Assembly (NCBI GenBank): GCA_026413225.1
Contig: CM048553.1
Location: 25,048,501 to 25,112,500, forward strand
Source of the DNA: Otis tarda
Lineage: Eukaryota; Chordata; Aves; Otidiformes; Otididae
Length of the DNA stretch: 64,000 nt
Direction of reading: 5' to 3'
Below are positions 35,773 through 47,182 of the stretch, piece by piece. The notes beneath the pieces were generated by a model, which searched no databases, had not been told where the DNA came from, and saw only the letters and a program-made list of their open reading frames with translations. The stretch's first letter is position 1, and every line of letters begins with the position of its first letter. A program made the position numbers and the translations under genes.

Positions 35773-38700
35773 CTCCAAAATAAGAAAAGGTAAGCAATTG
35801 TTCAAAAAAAAATGGCTCAACATAATCCTACAAGCTAGTAGTAACTCTAATTGTTAAAAAGTGAATTTTTACTTCAAACTCAAAAGTACAATATATGGAT
35901 GTTTGATCTTATCCTGGAGCCAAATTAAGTTACATTAAAATTTCAGAGCATCATTTATAAGAAATGTAAAACAGAATCGCCAGTTCTCAGAGAAGGAGTA
36001 GCTAATATGATTTGAATCTTGTGCTAAACTTTCACAAGTCTGGATGACCTTAGAGTCTCAGAACACTCAGCTTCAAACAGAGTCCTGAGAACCAGTATAA
36101 ATTATGGCAACTAAAATGCCATCTAGAATTTCCCATAAATGCTTTCCCTCCAACACTCCCCAGCTACGCCTTACATATACTTTCTAAATAAGAGTTCAAA
36201 GAGTTCTGGAAGGACAGTATTTAGCTGTCTTTCCACAGTACTTCATTCCAAAGGAGTCTTTGTCAGTAGAAGTGAGATGTCACAACACCTGATTCTGGTT
36301 CACATCATCTTTGTTTCATGGTGACAAATAACTTACGTTTTTTTCATTTTGTAAAGATTAACTATTTTACAAAATCTTATTATGGCAACAAGTTAAAAAT
36401 TTCCTGACCTGTAAAAAGCACACCTTTTCAGAGTTCCTCTTCACTGGTTTGAAGCATTTTTTTACTGTAGAATTTACTATTTGAGTTTCGGCATAATGTG
36501 TCATTTCTTGGGCTTTTAAATGAAGTGGGTTGTTTAAAAATCCCAGTTTTCTGAATTTTCCAGCATGGTCACACAACTCAGGAAATGATGTCATTCTCCC
36601 AGTGCCAAAAAAACAGGTTGGAAGTCCTAAATCTCAGCACACTCTCTCAACCAGTGACGCAAGCAGCCTGCTGAAGTGAATGAAACCTTTGTCCTGTTCA
36701 CTGAAACTGGGAATTTTCATGCTTTTATAAGAACTCCAGAAAACCTAGCTGCTGAATATGCTCACAAGGTAAGCTTCAAAAAATAAAAACCTCAAAAGTG
36801 AAAAAATGGGTTTCAGAATAGGAGAATGGGATTCAGACCTCTCAGGATTAATTGCCGCCAATGTTCCTGTGTTTTAAAAAGCAAATTATTTTTACTTTAA
36901 AAAACTTCAACATTTTAAATCTGACTCTTTTTTTTTAAGCAGCAAAATAGGCACTGCAGTAAGTGACACCAACAGAAACACTGAGACACCACTGCTTTCC
37001 ACAAGTGTCATATCAACAATTTAGAAAAGAGTGGCTCAAGACCAACACACTCCAGTACAGTAATCTACATGTAGCTATCTATGTATGATTATAGTTAATG
37101 GAGACGAAAATTGGGGTCCAATCCAGGTGACTATCCAGTAGGTGTTTACTTTAGGGTAAACTGATTCACTCTCCAATCTCCGTTCACTGTATTAAAAGTA
37201 ACTCTTGTAGCATGAGATGAGGAGAGGCTAGAAGCTATGCTCTCACCAAAGCAATACGCAAGATTGGCTGTAAAAAAAAAAAAATACAACCAAGACTTTC
37301 ATTTCTCCCACAAGTCTTTTATTTCCAAATGGTATCAAGCCAGGTTCCATTCAAACAGCTATAAATAATGCTCATGACACTGAATCTTCACATTGTTAAG
37401 CCATGTAAGTTAATTCAGGCTAAAAAGCCTTAACAGCCCAGTGATAACCCCTCAAGTGCATGGAAACAACCTATTAATTTTCTGCAAGTAACAGACTCAC
37501 ACATACATCAGTCCTTGTCTATCCACTACTAAAGATATAAATAATTAATCCACAACACTCAGAGCACATTACATAGATTGCTGATGAAAGTCACCACAAC
37601 ATGGTGCAATGTCAGGTCTACTCACGTTTGTAAGCTCTCAGCATGTTTCAATAAAGTTCCCCAGCACTCCAGTGTCAGTATTTATGGACCTAAACTTGAG
37701 ATGTTGCATGAACAGAAAGTACCACACATCATCTCCATATCCACAACAACTGAAGAGCCTGGGGGGACCACACCAGACCTTAAATGCTGTTGCTGTTTCC
37801 TGAAGTATACAACAAAGAACACAAGGTCATGCAATAGCCTGTATCAGTACAATTGAGGCTACTCCTTCAGCAAACACAATTCAAGTTTTCGCACTGTTTT
37901 GTTCTCTCCCTTCACCCCTGAAGTCCTGCACACAAGTTTACTGGTTAACCAATATTCCTTAGTTCTCTACATCAGCAACCTCTTTTTCTGTCTATGCATC
38001 AGAGGTACAATCCCTGTTCGTAACAATCCAGCTAAACATCATTCTTCCTTCTATAGGATTGTTGCAGCTTTTGCCTCCAAACATCAAATAAAATGAGTGA
38101 AAAGCACTGAAGGTCCTTTCATTTGGGCCAGTGAAAGAAGCAGTATCCCAAACAACTAGCTGCCTTTCTCTTTCCCTAAAGCAAGCTTCCCAGGCTTTGA
38201 CTTTACTTGTGTCAGTAGTCTGGTATGTGCTTTACTTTGCTTACACTGAGCTATACCCTAAACACAGGGAAAAAGCGATACGGATTGGCCCTGGATGTGG
38301 TTTTATATATTCTTATACCCTTGAAATGTTCGGTTACAACACAATTTGACTAATCACTAACACCCATACTAGTGATTACTAATCATAGTAAAATTTTGCA
38401 AAGTGACTGTATTTTGCCAGCATGCTTGTTGCTTGTCTATTGATCCAGATGTCCCTGGAGTCAGTTTGGCTATAATTACTAGCTATGACACCAGACGATA
38501 CTGGGAGGTTTCAAAGACGTGTCAAAGGGGCTAGGATGCTGGTGTTATCTTGGTTATCCAGGCGTATCCTTTATCCTTGATGGACAGCTCTAAGCTTCCA
38601 GGACGCAAAGTCCTTATTTCCAGGGCCAGGTTGTCCTTTAGTTTATTTCACATGAACAATACCAAAGCATCCAGTAAAATTCCACTACCTCATTACATTA

Positions 38701-39099
38701 TGCTGTATAATGTGAACTAACTTATATATTAACAAAGTTAGTGCACTTTCACACTGTAAAGATCGATTGACACAATAGTTCGGGAAGGGAATTTTCATCA
38801 CACCTCCCCAACATGCTGCAGCTGCAAACAGGCAACAGGAAAGCACTAGGGCTTGCTGCCATCCTCGTTACAGAGGCAACAATAAAGGATTCTTCATTTT
38901 CTCCTTTTTCCTTGTGTCCACACAGAAGACAGGCCAAATTTGCAAACACTTTGCTAGGTTAAACTGCAGAATATAGCCCACACATGAACCTATGTGAAAA
39001 TCCACCGAGGACCTATTTTCACATGCACTGAGCCACATGCACTGACCAGAAATCATGGGTCTGGGTTTTCACCTCGCTCTTTACAGCCTCTATATTTAA
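35773..39099. other. Intergenic sequence without recognised genes
   Basis: No supportable gene or named repeat. The sequence becomes CpG-rich only at its right edge, where a small CpG island starts. Confidence 0.4.
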
Positions 39100-39450
39100 A
39101 ATAAAACGTGGCTGCCCGCCACCCCCGGGGTGGAAAAAGCTGCCTGCCCCACGGGCCGCCGCCCAGGCCGACAGCGGGGAGGGCGAGAGGCGGAAGCCGC
39201 CGTTACGCCAGGTCGGGTTTCTTGCCGGTGCTGCCACCTTGCAGAGCCGTTTTACTCGCCATTTTATTTGTATTTAAGCCGTTTGCCAGAAGATGGCAGC
39301 ATAAGATAAAATACCCCTGAATTTTGGTCCTGGCTAGTACCCAGCAAAGTGGAGTCCCTTGGATGGCGATACGGGCCTCCTAGGGAGCCTTTTACAGTAA
39401 GACCGCGATTTACAGAAGTGGTGGGCTACAAACTTCTTGTATTTAACTTA
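39100..39450. promoter_or_regulatory. Small CpG island, candidate promoter of an unassigned transcript
   Basis: About 18 CpG dinucleotides occur in the roughly 240 bp from 39105, in an otherwise CpG-poor region. It contains CGCCATTTTATTT (about 39257-39269) and AAGATGGCAGC (about 39290-39300), both YY1-like and typical of sites just downstream of CpG-island start sites. Plausible splice donors exist on both strands: GAG/GTGAAA on the minus strand near 39072 and ACA/GTAAGA on the plus strand at 39397. No coding exon was recognised on either side. In human the gene upstream of AKAP9 is MTERF1, but I see no mTERF-like peptide anywhere upstream, so that assignment is not supported. A non-coding transcript or enhancer RNA is possible. 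Confidence 0.55.
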
Positions 39451-42400
39451 GTTTTTAAATGGCTAGGTTTATAGCAGCGGGTAGAAAACTATTTGTTTAA
39501 AGAGCATGTTCAATTTTGGTGACAACAAAAGCTGCAGTCACGCCAAGGGAGCGCGAGCCAGGAACATAGGCCAGCCAGCACCTGTGCTTGGTGCTCAGGC
39601 CAGGCAGCAGCCAGGCCTGCCTTCACAAAAGTGCAACAAGAACAAAAATAAATCTCTTTCAACAAGTGAACATCATGTAAAGCTCCCACCGTTACAGCTG
39701 CGCTGTCCCATCAGGCACTGATGCACAGAGGTGGTGTGGGTAAAGCAAGAAGCAGGAGCGGCTCAGTGGGAAGGTGGATTAGGTCTGTGCATATTTGCAG
39801 TGCGCCCAGCATGTTTGCATAGCACTCCAGTAATAAATCCTTTTGCCAGGGTGCTAGTGAGGTCCGCTGTCTTTGGAAGCCCTACGCACTTCTAACAGCT
39901 CTGCTGTGTCTGGGGCACTCTTTATTTGAGGCAGCAGAACAAGATTTCTCTGTAAGTATCGAAGTTAAGCCTCAGGAAATTCATTGTAGTTACAGTTCTT
40001 CTAGGATTACCCAGTGTGCCAGCTTTTTTCCACATAAATAATTCTAAAAAAAAAAGTGGCTCCCAGCATGATACAATGATTTAGGAGTCATTCTCATTAT
40101 GAAAGTAATTAAATTTTTAATGTATTTTCAGACTCACTAAAATATGAGTAACACAAGTCTTCTCCATTTTATTACCAAAATATATTACAATAGTTAAGAG
40201 TTTTAGGAAGCTATATCTTATTCAGATTTTGTATTCGTGCTGCCAGTTCTGGTGCCTGGAGCACGTAATCTCAGACACCATTGGAAATTGTGGAATTTCT
40301 AAAAAAAACATCAGGAATGCTGATCTGTCAGGTAAACAGTCTGGATAAATTTGAAAAACAAACTGGTATTCACACTGGTCATTTGGTATTGTACTGAAAC
40401 ACATGGACATTCTGTTAAATTTATAAATTCTTCCATGTTCTAAATATAGTTTCATGAATAGCACTTGACCATATAAAATATTAAAATAGGAGGAAAATAA
40501 CTAGCTTTTATACCCTCATATGCAATAGGCGTAAGAGAATCATATTCTGAACCTTTATGTAAACTCAGACAATCATGACCAGTTATAAAGAAATGTGTAC
40601 TATTACAGCTCTACATATATCTGATATAAATAACTGAATTGTGGTAGAAATTAATCTTTTGTGCATACCTCAGATATCAAATGCCAATTTGATGTTTCTG
40701 GGTCACTTAATTAATTAGTTGTATTAGTTGCAAGCTTGCTTAAATTACCTTCCTTGATATATTATGCTTGCAGAATAAATTATTCATCCCACAAAACTTC
40801 TTAGCTGAAGAGTCTTGCCTCTTCCTAGCTACAGTATTTACATCAAAGCAGCAACCAAATATCACAGTATTTGTCTTAATTCATTAAATGATAAGGAATA
40901 GACTGAAATATGCCTAAAAAAAGATATGTGGAGCTTACAATTTGTCAAACTATAAGCTGTACAACTCCAGGATTCAGAAAACAAAGACACACATCTGCAG
41001 GAGGTATGTGTTATTGTAATATCACAAGAGCTCTGCACTTTACAACTTCTGTATTGGTTTTCACTCTCTTTTCAGCAGGAGAAAAATATCTGTGTCTAGA
41101 AACAGGAAAAACACATTTGTGTGTGGAAGTTGACTATGTGTTACTGAGGATGTTAGCAAGCCCACTTTTATGCATGTGTTAAGTGAATGCCTGGATCATA
41201 TATGTGCATGGAAGGTTTTGGTGTCTGATTTCTTCTGTCACCTGTTATAATAAGAATCAATAAAACTAACTTTAATTTAGGGGAAAAAAATGCATGCTGA
41301 GTGGTGACAAAAAACAGACCTTTGGTGGGACATCGGTTGCAATGGTTAATATAAATTTCTCTACCTTCACAGCTGCAGATACGGGTTTTAAAATTGCAAT
41401 TTTGGGGTAATTGTTTCTCCTTACATTGGAACATGTTATTTTCATCCTCAGTGCCCATGCTGTTTCATAGGCTTTGGTATCTTTTTTAATTTAAAAAACA
41501 CAAACAAGAGAATAGAAATTTGATCTGTTACACAGGACTTTGATTCTAGATATACTCATCAGTCACTCCATTTAATAATTTTTCATACAAGCATGCTTCT
41601 CCAGTGATTCTCAAAAAAACCCAAAAACAAACAAACAAACTGAAACTCTTTAAATCATACGATGTTTTCATACATCTCTAGCCTACACCTACTTGTTAAC
41701 CACCAAGTCTCACTATTTATTCTGTAAGGCATTTGTTGTGCCTTACTTTGAAGGAGAGAACACTTGGCTGTTTCTAAAACACAGTTCAAGGTAGTCTTAA
41801 CATAAATAACATACCTCAAACATCCCTGAGGTGAAAGTGTCTGAGGTCTTAAAAAATGTTTTTATAACATGTAGCCAGACTGTCTAAATATAATAGGCCA
41901 AGTTCTACCTGAAATTTGAGTTGACTTGCACTTGCTAAGAGCAAATTAACATGATTTTGTAATCCTCCTTCAGCAGTATGTACAATGGGTCTCTGAAATT
42001 ATGAACTTTACACATTTTACCTAAATCACCTGCCTGCTGCAACCATGCCAACAAAGCAGCGGTCTGGGGAACCACAGTGCAAAGTGATGCTCAGTGCAGC
42101 TCAGAGCAAATGGTAGGGAACAGAGCTGGCACAGCTGACTATGGCAAAGGCAGAGGTAAGCTAGTCATTAAGTCAACCTCATATTCTTCGGGCGAGCTCA
42201 CACTGAAGTGGAGGCGAATCATTTTGGTTTATAAGCACCATGACAGGTAAACACTGAGGCCCTGCCTTATAATCAGCCATAGAACTCCCACTAGATTCAA
42301 TAAAAACAGGTGTATGCCCTGATCAAATAAAACCTTTGCCACGGTCATCTTTCAGATGGAGTTGTTTCTTATTTTCACACTTGATCCATTTAATTTTCAC

Positions 42401-45384
42401 TATAATTGAATGTGTTAATCCTGTTGAGTGGGTTTTGGATAGCAGACCTAGTGTCACAGCAGAACTGTTGGACATATGTATCAGAGGTTGCATATCCATT
42501 AGCAGGAGGACTACTCCTTTAACACATTATATTGACCAAATACAGATATTTACAATTAAGCACATTTGTAGCTCTTTTAAAAAACATAAAGTAGCATGGT
42601 CATTGTACTGCTGCTAGGAAGTCATCAGTCAGATAACATTTTGTTTTCACAAGCTCATTCAGGGTATCATACATGGTTCATGTAGGAGTTTTCCATTCCA
42701 ACACGTATATTTTGTTGAACTAAATAAATTAGAGTTTATAGTGTCATTGTTAAGCAATATTGCTAATAATTATGACACCTGAGAACACATAATATATGAG
42801 CTCCTAGCTGTTGGAAGAGGTTGTATCATTTTGTGATATTTTGTCATTTTTGCATCTTATTCACACATGTGATTTACCAGCAACTTGTCATGATCTGACA
42901 GTCCTCTTGTTCTGGCTTCAGTGGACTATGACAGATTTCGAATTTCTTAACTAGAAATTTGTGACTTTATCACACGTCATCCTTAGGCTTCATCTCTTCG
43001 CTTTGCAGTCCACTGAAGTGCCATAATAAGAGTCACCAGGCACATCTTCCCTGAACAGTGAATAAAGGGAACAGAAGACGTAGGAAGGAGGTGGAGTTTC
43101 ATTGTTAGAGAAAATGCTGTGGGTGAAGAGGCCTTTGTCCTTGTTTAAAGACAAACACAGCTAAAAATGAGGTCTGATATTTGAAGCAGGTTCAGTGCAG
43201 TTTTTTATGAACATTTCCAATAATCAATACATTTGTGTATAAAAATAAGCCTGGGCCAAAACACCAGTCATTGCTATTTTGGAGAATGATCTATATTTTT
43301 GACTTTGTTAATCTGGCTCACTTCACCTATGGTACTGTTGAAAGCAGTTTACACATATTTAACTTACATGAATTCAGTGAGCGTTAGAAAGTTAATCCAT
43401 TTTAAAATCAGTTATCAGACTCTTGGGCACTACCTTACATTCTTAGGCACTTGAAGTAAGCAAGATCATTGCCTTTCTGTAACTGGAAGTTTATTTGGCT
43501 AACCAAGGTGTGAATTCCAGTCAGCTTGCCCTGCATAAATGATAAAATAGGAATTTAAATAGCTGAAATAGGAAATCATGCTGCATGTTTGTTTTTTTTT
43601 TTTCCTAGGAGAGAAAGTCCACTTCTTCTTCTAATGTTGAGAGAATACGGAAATATTGTTCCCTGGGATATTTTATCCAGTAGTAATTTCCACAGTACCC
43701 TATTACAGGTTGTCAGTCTGACTTTCATGACTTTCATTGTCCTGAATTAGGTGTTTAACAAAAATCCATTAGAATTACATAGCTGTAAGTCTGTAAGTGA
43801 GAGGAAAATTAGGCCCATCAATTCTTAGCATTAACTCAAGATCCCATTTAATTATGGGATTTATAAAGTTTGTAATTATCTTCTAAATGGGATATTTACT
43901 GATTAAGAAATTACCATCATAGTGTCATGTCTGTGTGAAATTTTACTGACACCTAACAGCTAGTTCTGTGACAGTGGCCTCCATCAGCCAAGAGGAATGT
44001 AATTGGTACAGAAAGGTGATTTATTTTTCCCTCAGGGGCCTCCGGGCCTTTGTAATTGCTGGGAAAACCTTCCATTTGCACAGGCTTTGCGTAAAGCACT
44101 TTCTTTAACTAACTTGAGAATGTATTTTTAAGGAATAAACTCAAACAAATTTGTATTTCTATAAAAATATTTCATCTTTAATTATTTCTTAATTTCATTG
44201 TCATTTGCTGTTTTTCTTTACAACATGCTTTTCCTCTAGTGAAAAGTCTGAGAACTTTTAACGGAAACACGTGTGCTTCAAATATGGAACAAAGTATAAC
44301 GCAGACATTTGTCATTCCCAGCCATGGATGGTATTTTCTTCTTTTGACATAAATGGTATTCAATTCCTTTTTGACTGAAGGTTGAGGATGTGGTTTTGTA
44401 AATACAGGAATGCAGATCAGGTGTACTGATCAACAAACGATTTCAGACTTTTCTGTGAAACTGAATGAGTTTTAGGAGTAGAAAATCCTTTAAAAATTCG
44501 GACTGTAGGTTTAGTATATTCTGGCAGGAATATGAGTGTGGAATTCTGCTGCTAGGAGCCCTAATATTTTTTATCTTGGTCCTAGTCAGTAATACTGTGC
44601 AAATAATGTTTTCTTTTGGCATTTTTTTCCATTTGGTTTATCTGGTCTTTGCTAGGAAAGTCAAGCCAGGAAAGAATGAATACTAAATAAATTGTGTTTA
44701 AAAAGATCAGCAAGGCTGAGATCTAACTTAATTCAGAAAGATTTTGAATTTTACATTTAATAAAGCAGAATGACTCCAAATGCAGAATAAGGAACCTGTT
44801 TGTTCACATGCAGCTGTTACACAGTGATGAAAAAAGGCTTGCCAGAAACGTGTAAGCCTGTGCCATCCACCACCACACCAGAAATGGAACCGACTTCAGG
44901 GGTAACCGAAAGAAAAAGCACATTGTGAACATGTAATTCAAATTTGCTATTAGCCTTGCAAGGCACATATTTAGTAGACAATATTAAGTAATCCCAGACT
45001 ATGGCTTTGTGTCGAATTCTGAGGTATAGAAATTGTATTAGCATTTAATTGCCACGTGCCATATTCCCCATTGTAATTTTAACACCTATTTCAACCCCTC
45101 TGACAGGATGAGTGCATATTAAGTCATTTAAACAGAGGGGCTACGCATCCTTCGCTGTCACCCTGACATAGTCTGGGATACACACCCCAAAAGCTCGTTC
45201 GTGTTATTTCCAAGCTTTAGATCCATGCCATAGGAAGTCTGCAATTTAGCCAGCCGCACGTAGGAGCAAGGAAACAGCTGGAAAATCAAAACTGTCAAAA
45301 TTCGCATGGTAGCCAGAGAGGCTGAATTTGCGAGACAGCAGAAAGCAGCGGTCTTGTGAAACTCAGGTATTGTCTGTTCAGGCC
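39451..45384. other. Intergenic sequence upstream of the AKAP9 promoter
   Basis: AT-rich DNA with no coding exon recognised. There is a short AAAC microsatellite at about 41618-41640 and a polypyrimidine run with TAG at 43592-43611 that looks like a splice acceptor but has no exon evidence. Nothing else could be named. Confidence 0.4.
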
Positions 45385-45462
45385 TTTGTAGCAAAAAAAA
45401 ACCAAACAACAACAACAAACAAAACAGGAGGTCTTTGTGGCAAAAAAAAAAAACAACCTAGC
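45381..45462. repeat. Local duplication with A-rich and CAA repeats
   Basis: GGCCTTTGTAGCAAAAAAAA (from 45381) is repeated as GGTCTTTGTGGCAAAAAAAA (from 45430), about 49 bp apart, with two mismatches. A CAA/AAAC-rich spacer lies between them. It sits at the left edge of the AKAP9 CpG island and may mark the island's boundary. Confidence 0.6.
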
Positions 45463-45824
45463 AAGTTTCAGGCGCCTTTCCGCCGCGGTTCTTTTGTGGG
45501 AAGGGAAAGCCCCCCGCCCTGGGTCTGCGGGCACGAGCAGGGGTGTGGAGGGGGCCGTGCCCGCCGCTGCCGCCCTCCTCCCCCGCACACCCCGCGGCGG
45601 CCGTGCCGGTGCCGGCGGCGGTTGTCCCTCCGCTCCCCGGCCTCGAGCGGTGCAAATCCGCTCCTCCCGGGGCGGCTCCGGCGGGACCCGCCGCCAGCCG
45701 GGCGGCCGCTGGCGGCCAGAGGCGCTGGGAGCGGCCGGGGTTCGGCGGGGAAGGAGGGGCTCGGGGCAGGATTTGGGACGGGCGGTCCCTACGTCATTGT
45801 GGCCGGCCGCGTGTTTACGTGGAG

Positions 45825-45875
45825 ATGAAGATGGCGGCGCCGGTGGCAGCGCCACGGCAGCTGTTGTCGCTGTGA
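45825..45875 (+). other. Upstream ORF in the AKAP9 5' UTR
   Basis: A 16-codon frame reads MKMAAPVAAPRQLLSL and then TGA, starting at an ATG 167 bp before the AKAP9 start codon. Its second ATG, inside the YY1-like element, has A at -3 and G at +4 and so a strong Kozak context. If transcription starts upstream of 45825 and the region is unspliced, it would be met by the ribosome before the AKAP9 start. It terminates before the AKAP9 ATG, so re-initiation or leaky scanning would be needed. Confidence 0.45.
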
Positions 45876-45991
45876 GGCGGGACGGGACACGAGAGCGATC
45901 GTGTGCGCCCCGGCTGAGGTGGAGGGGGCGGGGTGGGCCCCGCGTCCCGCCTCCCACTGCCGGTAACGCTCTGCTCTCCTGCACAGACGCC

Positions 45992-46039
45992 ATGGAGGAC
46001 GAGGAGCGGCTGAAGAAGCTGGAGGCTGGGAAAGCCATG
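45992..46039 (+). CDS. AKAP9: AKAP9 first coding exon (N-terminal 16 codons)
   Basis: The exon encodes MEDEERLKKLEAGKAM. Human AKAP9 begins MEDEERQKKLEAGKAK, so 14 of 16 residues agree, and the human exon also ends in this phase as I recall it. AKAP9 (AKAP350/450, yotiao in a short form) is a giant coiled-coil scaffold of the centrosome and cis-Golgi. It anchors protein kinase A, phosphatases and gamma-tubulin complexes and supports microtubule nucleation. The ATG is chosen because it opens this conserved peptide, has a C-rich Kozak context (GCC before ATG, G after) and sits in a CpG island. A GT donor (GTAGGA) follows directly at 46040. The last codon is ATG (Met) where human has AAG (Lys), altering the -2 base of the donor. 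The paralogue pericentrin starts differently, so it is excluded. Only exon 1 is in the window. Confidence 0.85.
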
Positions 46040-46642
46040 GTAGGAGGCGGTGGCGTGGCGGGGAGGCTGAGGGGAGCGCGGTGGGGCCGGAGGGGGATCG
46101 TCAGCGGGGCCGGGCCGGGCGGCGGAGCGTGGCAGCGGCGGGGGGCTGGGCTCGGGGCGCCGCCGCGAACAAAGCCGCGGGTGGAGGAGGGGCTTTGTGC
46201 TGTCCCCCCCGCCCTGGCACGGCCCGGGCTTCCCCCGCCGGCCTCGGGGCGGTGCGGGGCCGAGCGGCGTTGCTCGGCCGGGGCGTGGGCGCGGTTGGCC
46301 GGTGACAGCGGGCCCCGCGTGGCGTGGGGAACGCTGCAGGTGCCCGTCGCAGGGCAGGCGGTGGCGGCGGCCCGGGCCGCCCCCCTGTTGCGGGGCGGGG
46401 GGAAGAGCCGTGGAGGAGGAGAGCTCATCCCGTTACCGCTTCGCACCCAGGGCACGGATTCCGTTTGCCTCTTAAGCCAGGGAAACTCCCTGTAAACCTT
46501 TAAGGAAGTTTGTAAAACCGACAGCTGTTCCTCAGTCTGGTACTAATGCCGTGAGAGAGCCTTAGCAGGCCGAGGATTAAAGATGTCTCCGGTGATGCAG
46601 TGAGGTGCGTTTACCGGTGGTCTGAAAATGCCAGGCAGGGCG

Positions 46643-46649
46643 TGAGTCA
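46643..46649. promoter_or_regulatory. AP-1-like site in intron 1 CpG shore
   Basis: TGAGTCA is the exact AP-1 core. It lies about 600 bp downstream of exon 1 within the CpG island. Function is inferred from motif only. Confidence 0.3.
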
Positions 46650-46961
46650 CCGGCGGGACCTCGCCGTGTCGCTGGCCGCCCTCGGTGCCCGCGCACTGGC
46701 GCTGGGCCGTGGCCGCCTCGGGCCGTCAGACGGTGCCCTGCGGGCTCCCCGGGGAGTTTGTCCATCAGGCGAATGATCATTATACTCATCTAGCACGGCT
46801 CAGGACGGACCGGCTGCAAAGCACTTTCCCTCCTGGGCAACAGTTACCGCACTCTAGGAGGACCTCTTTTTTACTTCAAAGAAAGCTTTGGTGTGGTCAA
46901 TGAGATAAGATAATTAATGATATTCTTAGGAAATAAGATAAACTTGGTGTTTTGACATTAG

Positions 46962-47182
46962 GTGTCGTCTGATTCCTTCCAGCAGTCATCGCTAAACGAT
47001 AAGATTTTGGAAGTTTGTCAGTCAGTCATTCATGCTAAAGATATGTATGTAACTTGTCAGGAGCTAATGGTACAGGCAACAAGAAGACAAGCTGAAGATG
47101 GAACTACGAAACATCACCATAGTCTTGTTTATCTGGTCTATGGAAAAGATAATGTAATTCGGCTGTGAAGTACTGTGAATAG
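46962..47182 (+). other. Candidate alternative (cassette or poison) exon of AKAP9
   Basis: An open frame starts exactly after a TAG that doubles as an acceptor AG (46960-46961) and runs 68 codons to TGA at 47166-47168. The upstream sequence 'cttggtgttttgacattag' is a moderate polypyrimidine tract, and AG/GTATTT at 47181-47186 is a possible donor. Exon 1 ends in phase 0, so splicing to 46962 would keep a frame open and give an 84-residue product ending ...VYGKDNVIRL. The peptide is mixed in composition and coding-like (SLNDKILEVCQSVIHAKDMY...) but I recognise no family. If included in the full mRNA, its stop would be premature. It could equally be chance or a decayed exon of another gene. Confidence 0.3.

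Larger units (their letters stand above)
45463..46760 (+). promoter_or_regulatory. CpG island and promoter of AKAP9
   Basis: GC-rich, CpG-dense DNA surrounds the first AKAP9 coding exon. A CRE-like TACGTCAT is at 45790-45797 and a YY1-like AAGATGGCGGC is at 45828-45838. YY1 elements of this type usually sit shortly downstream of the start site, so transcription probably begins around 45800-45825. There is no TATA box. An AP-1-like TGAGTCA at 46643-46649 and further CpGs extend the island into intron 1. The long open frames on both strands across 45295-46495 are by-products of high GC content, which makes stop codons rare, and are not called as genes. The promoter may be bidirectional, but no minus-strand gene is evident. 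Confidence 0.85.

Noticed and set aside
43592-43612. Very good polypyrimidine tract plus TAG, looking like a splice acceptor upstream of AKAP9
   Set aside because: No open coding frame or donor follows, and single acceptor-like runs are common in AT-rich DNA.
45295-46495. Long open frames on both strands (up to 386 codons) in the GC-rich block
   Set aside because: They are rich in Ala, Gly, Pro and Arg, overlap each other on opposite strands and arise because CpG islands have few stop codons. Only the 16-codon AKAP9 frame has family support.
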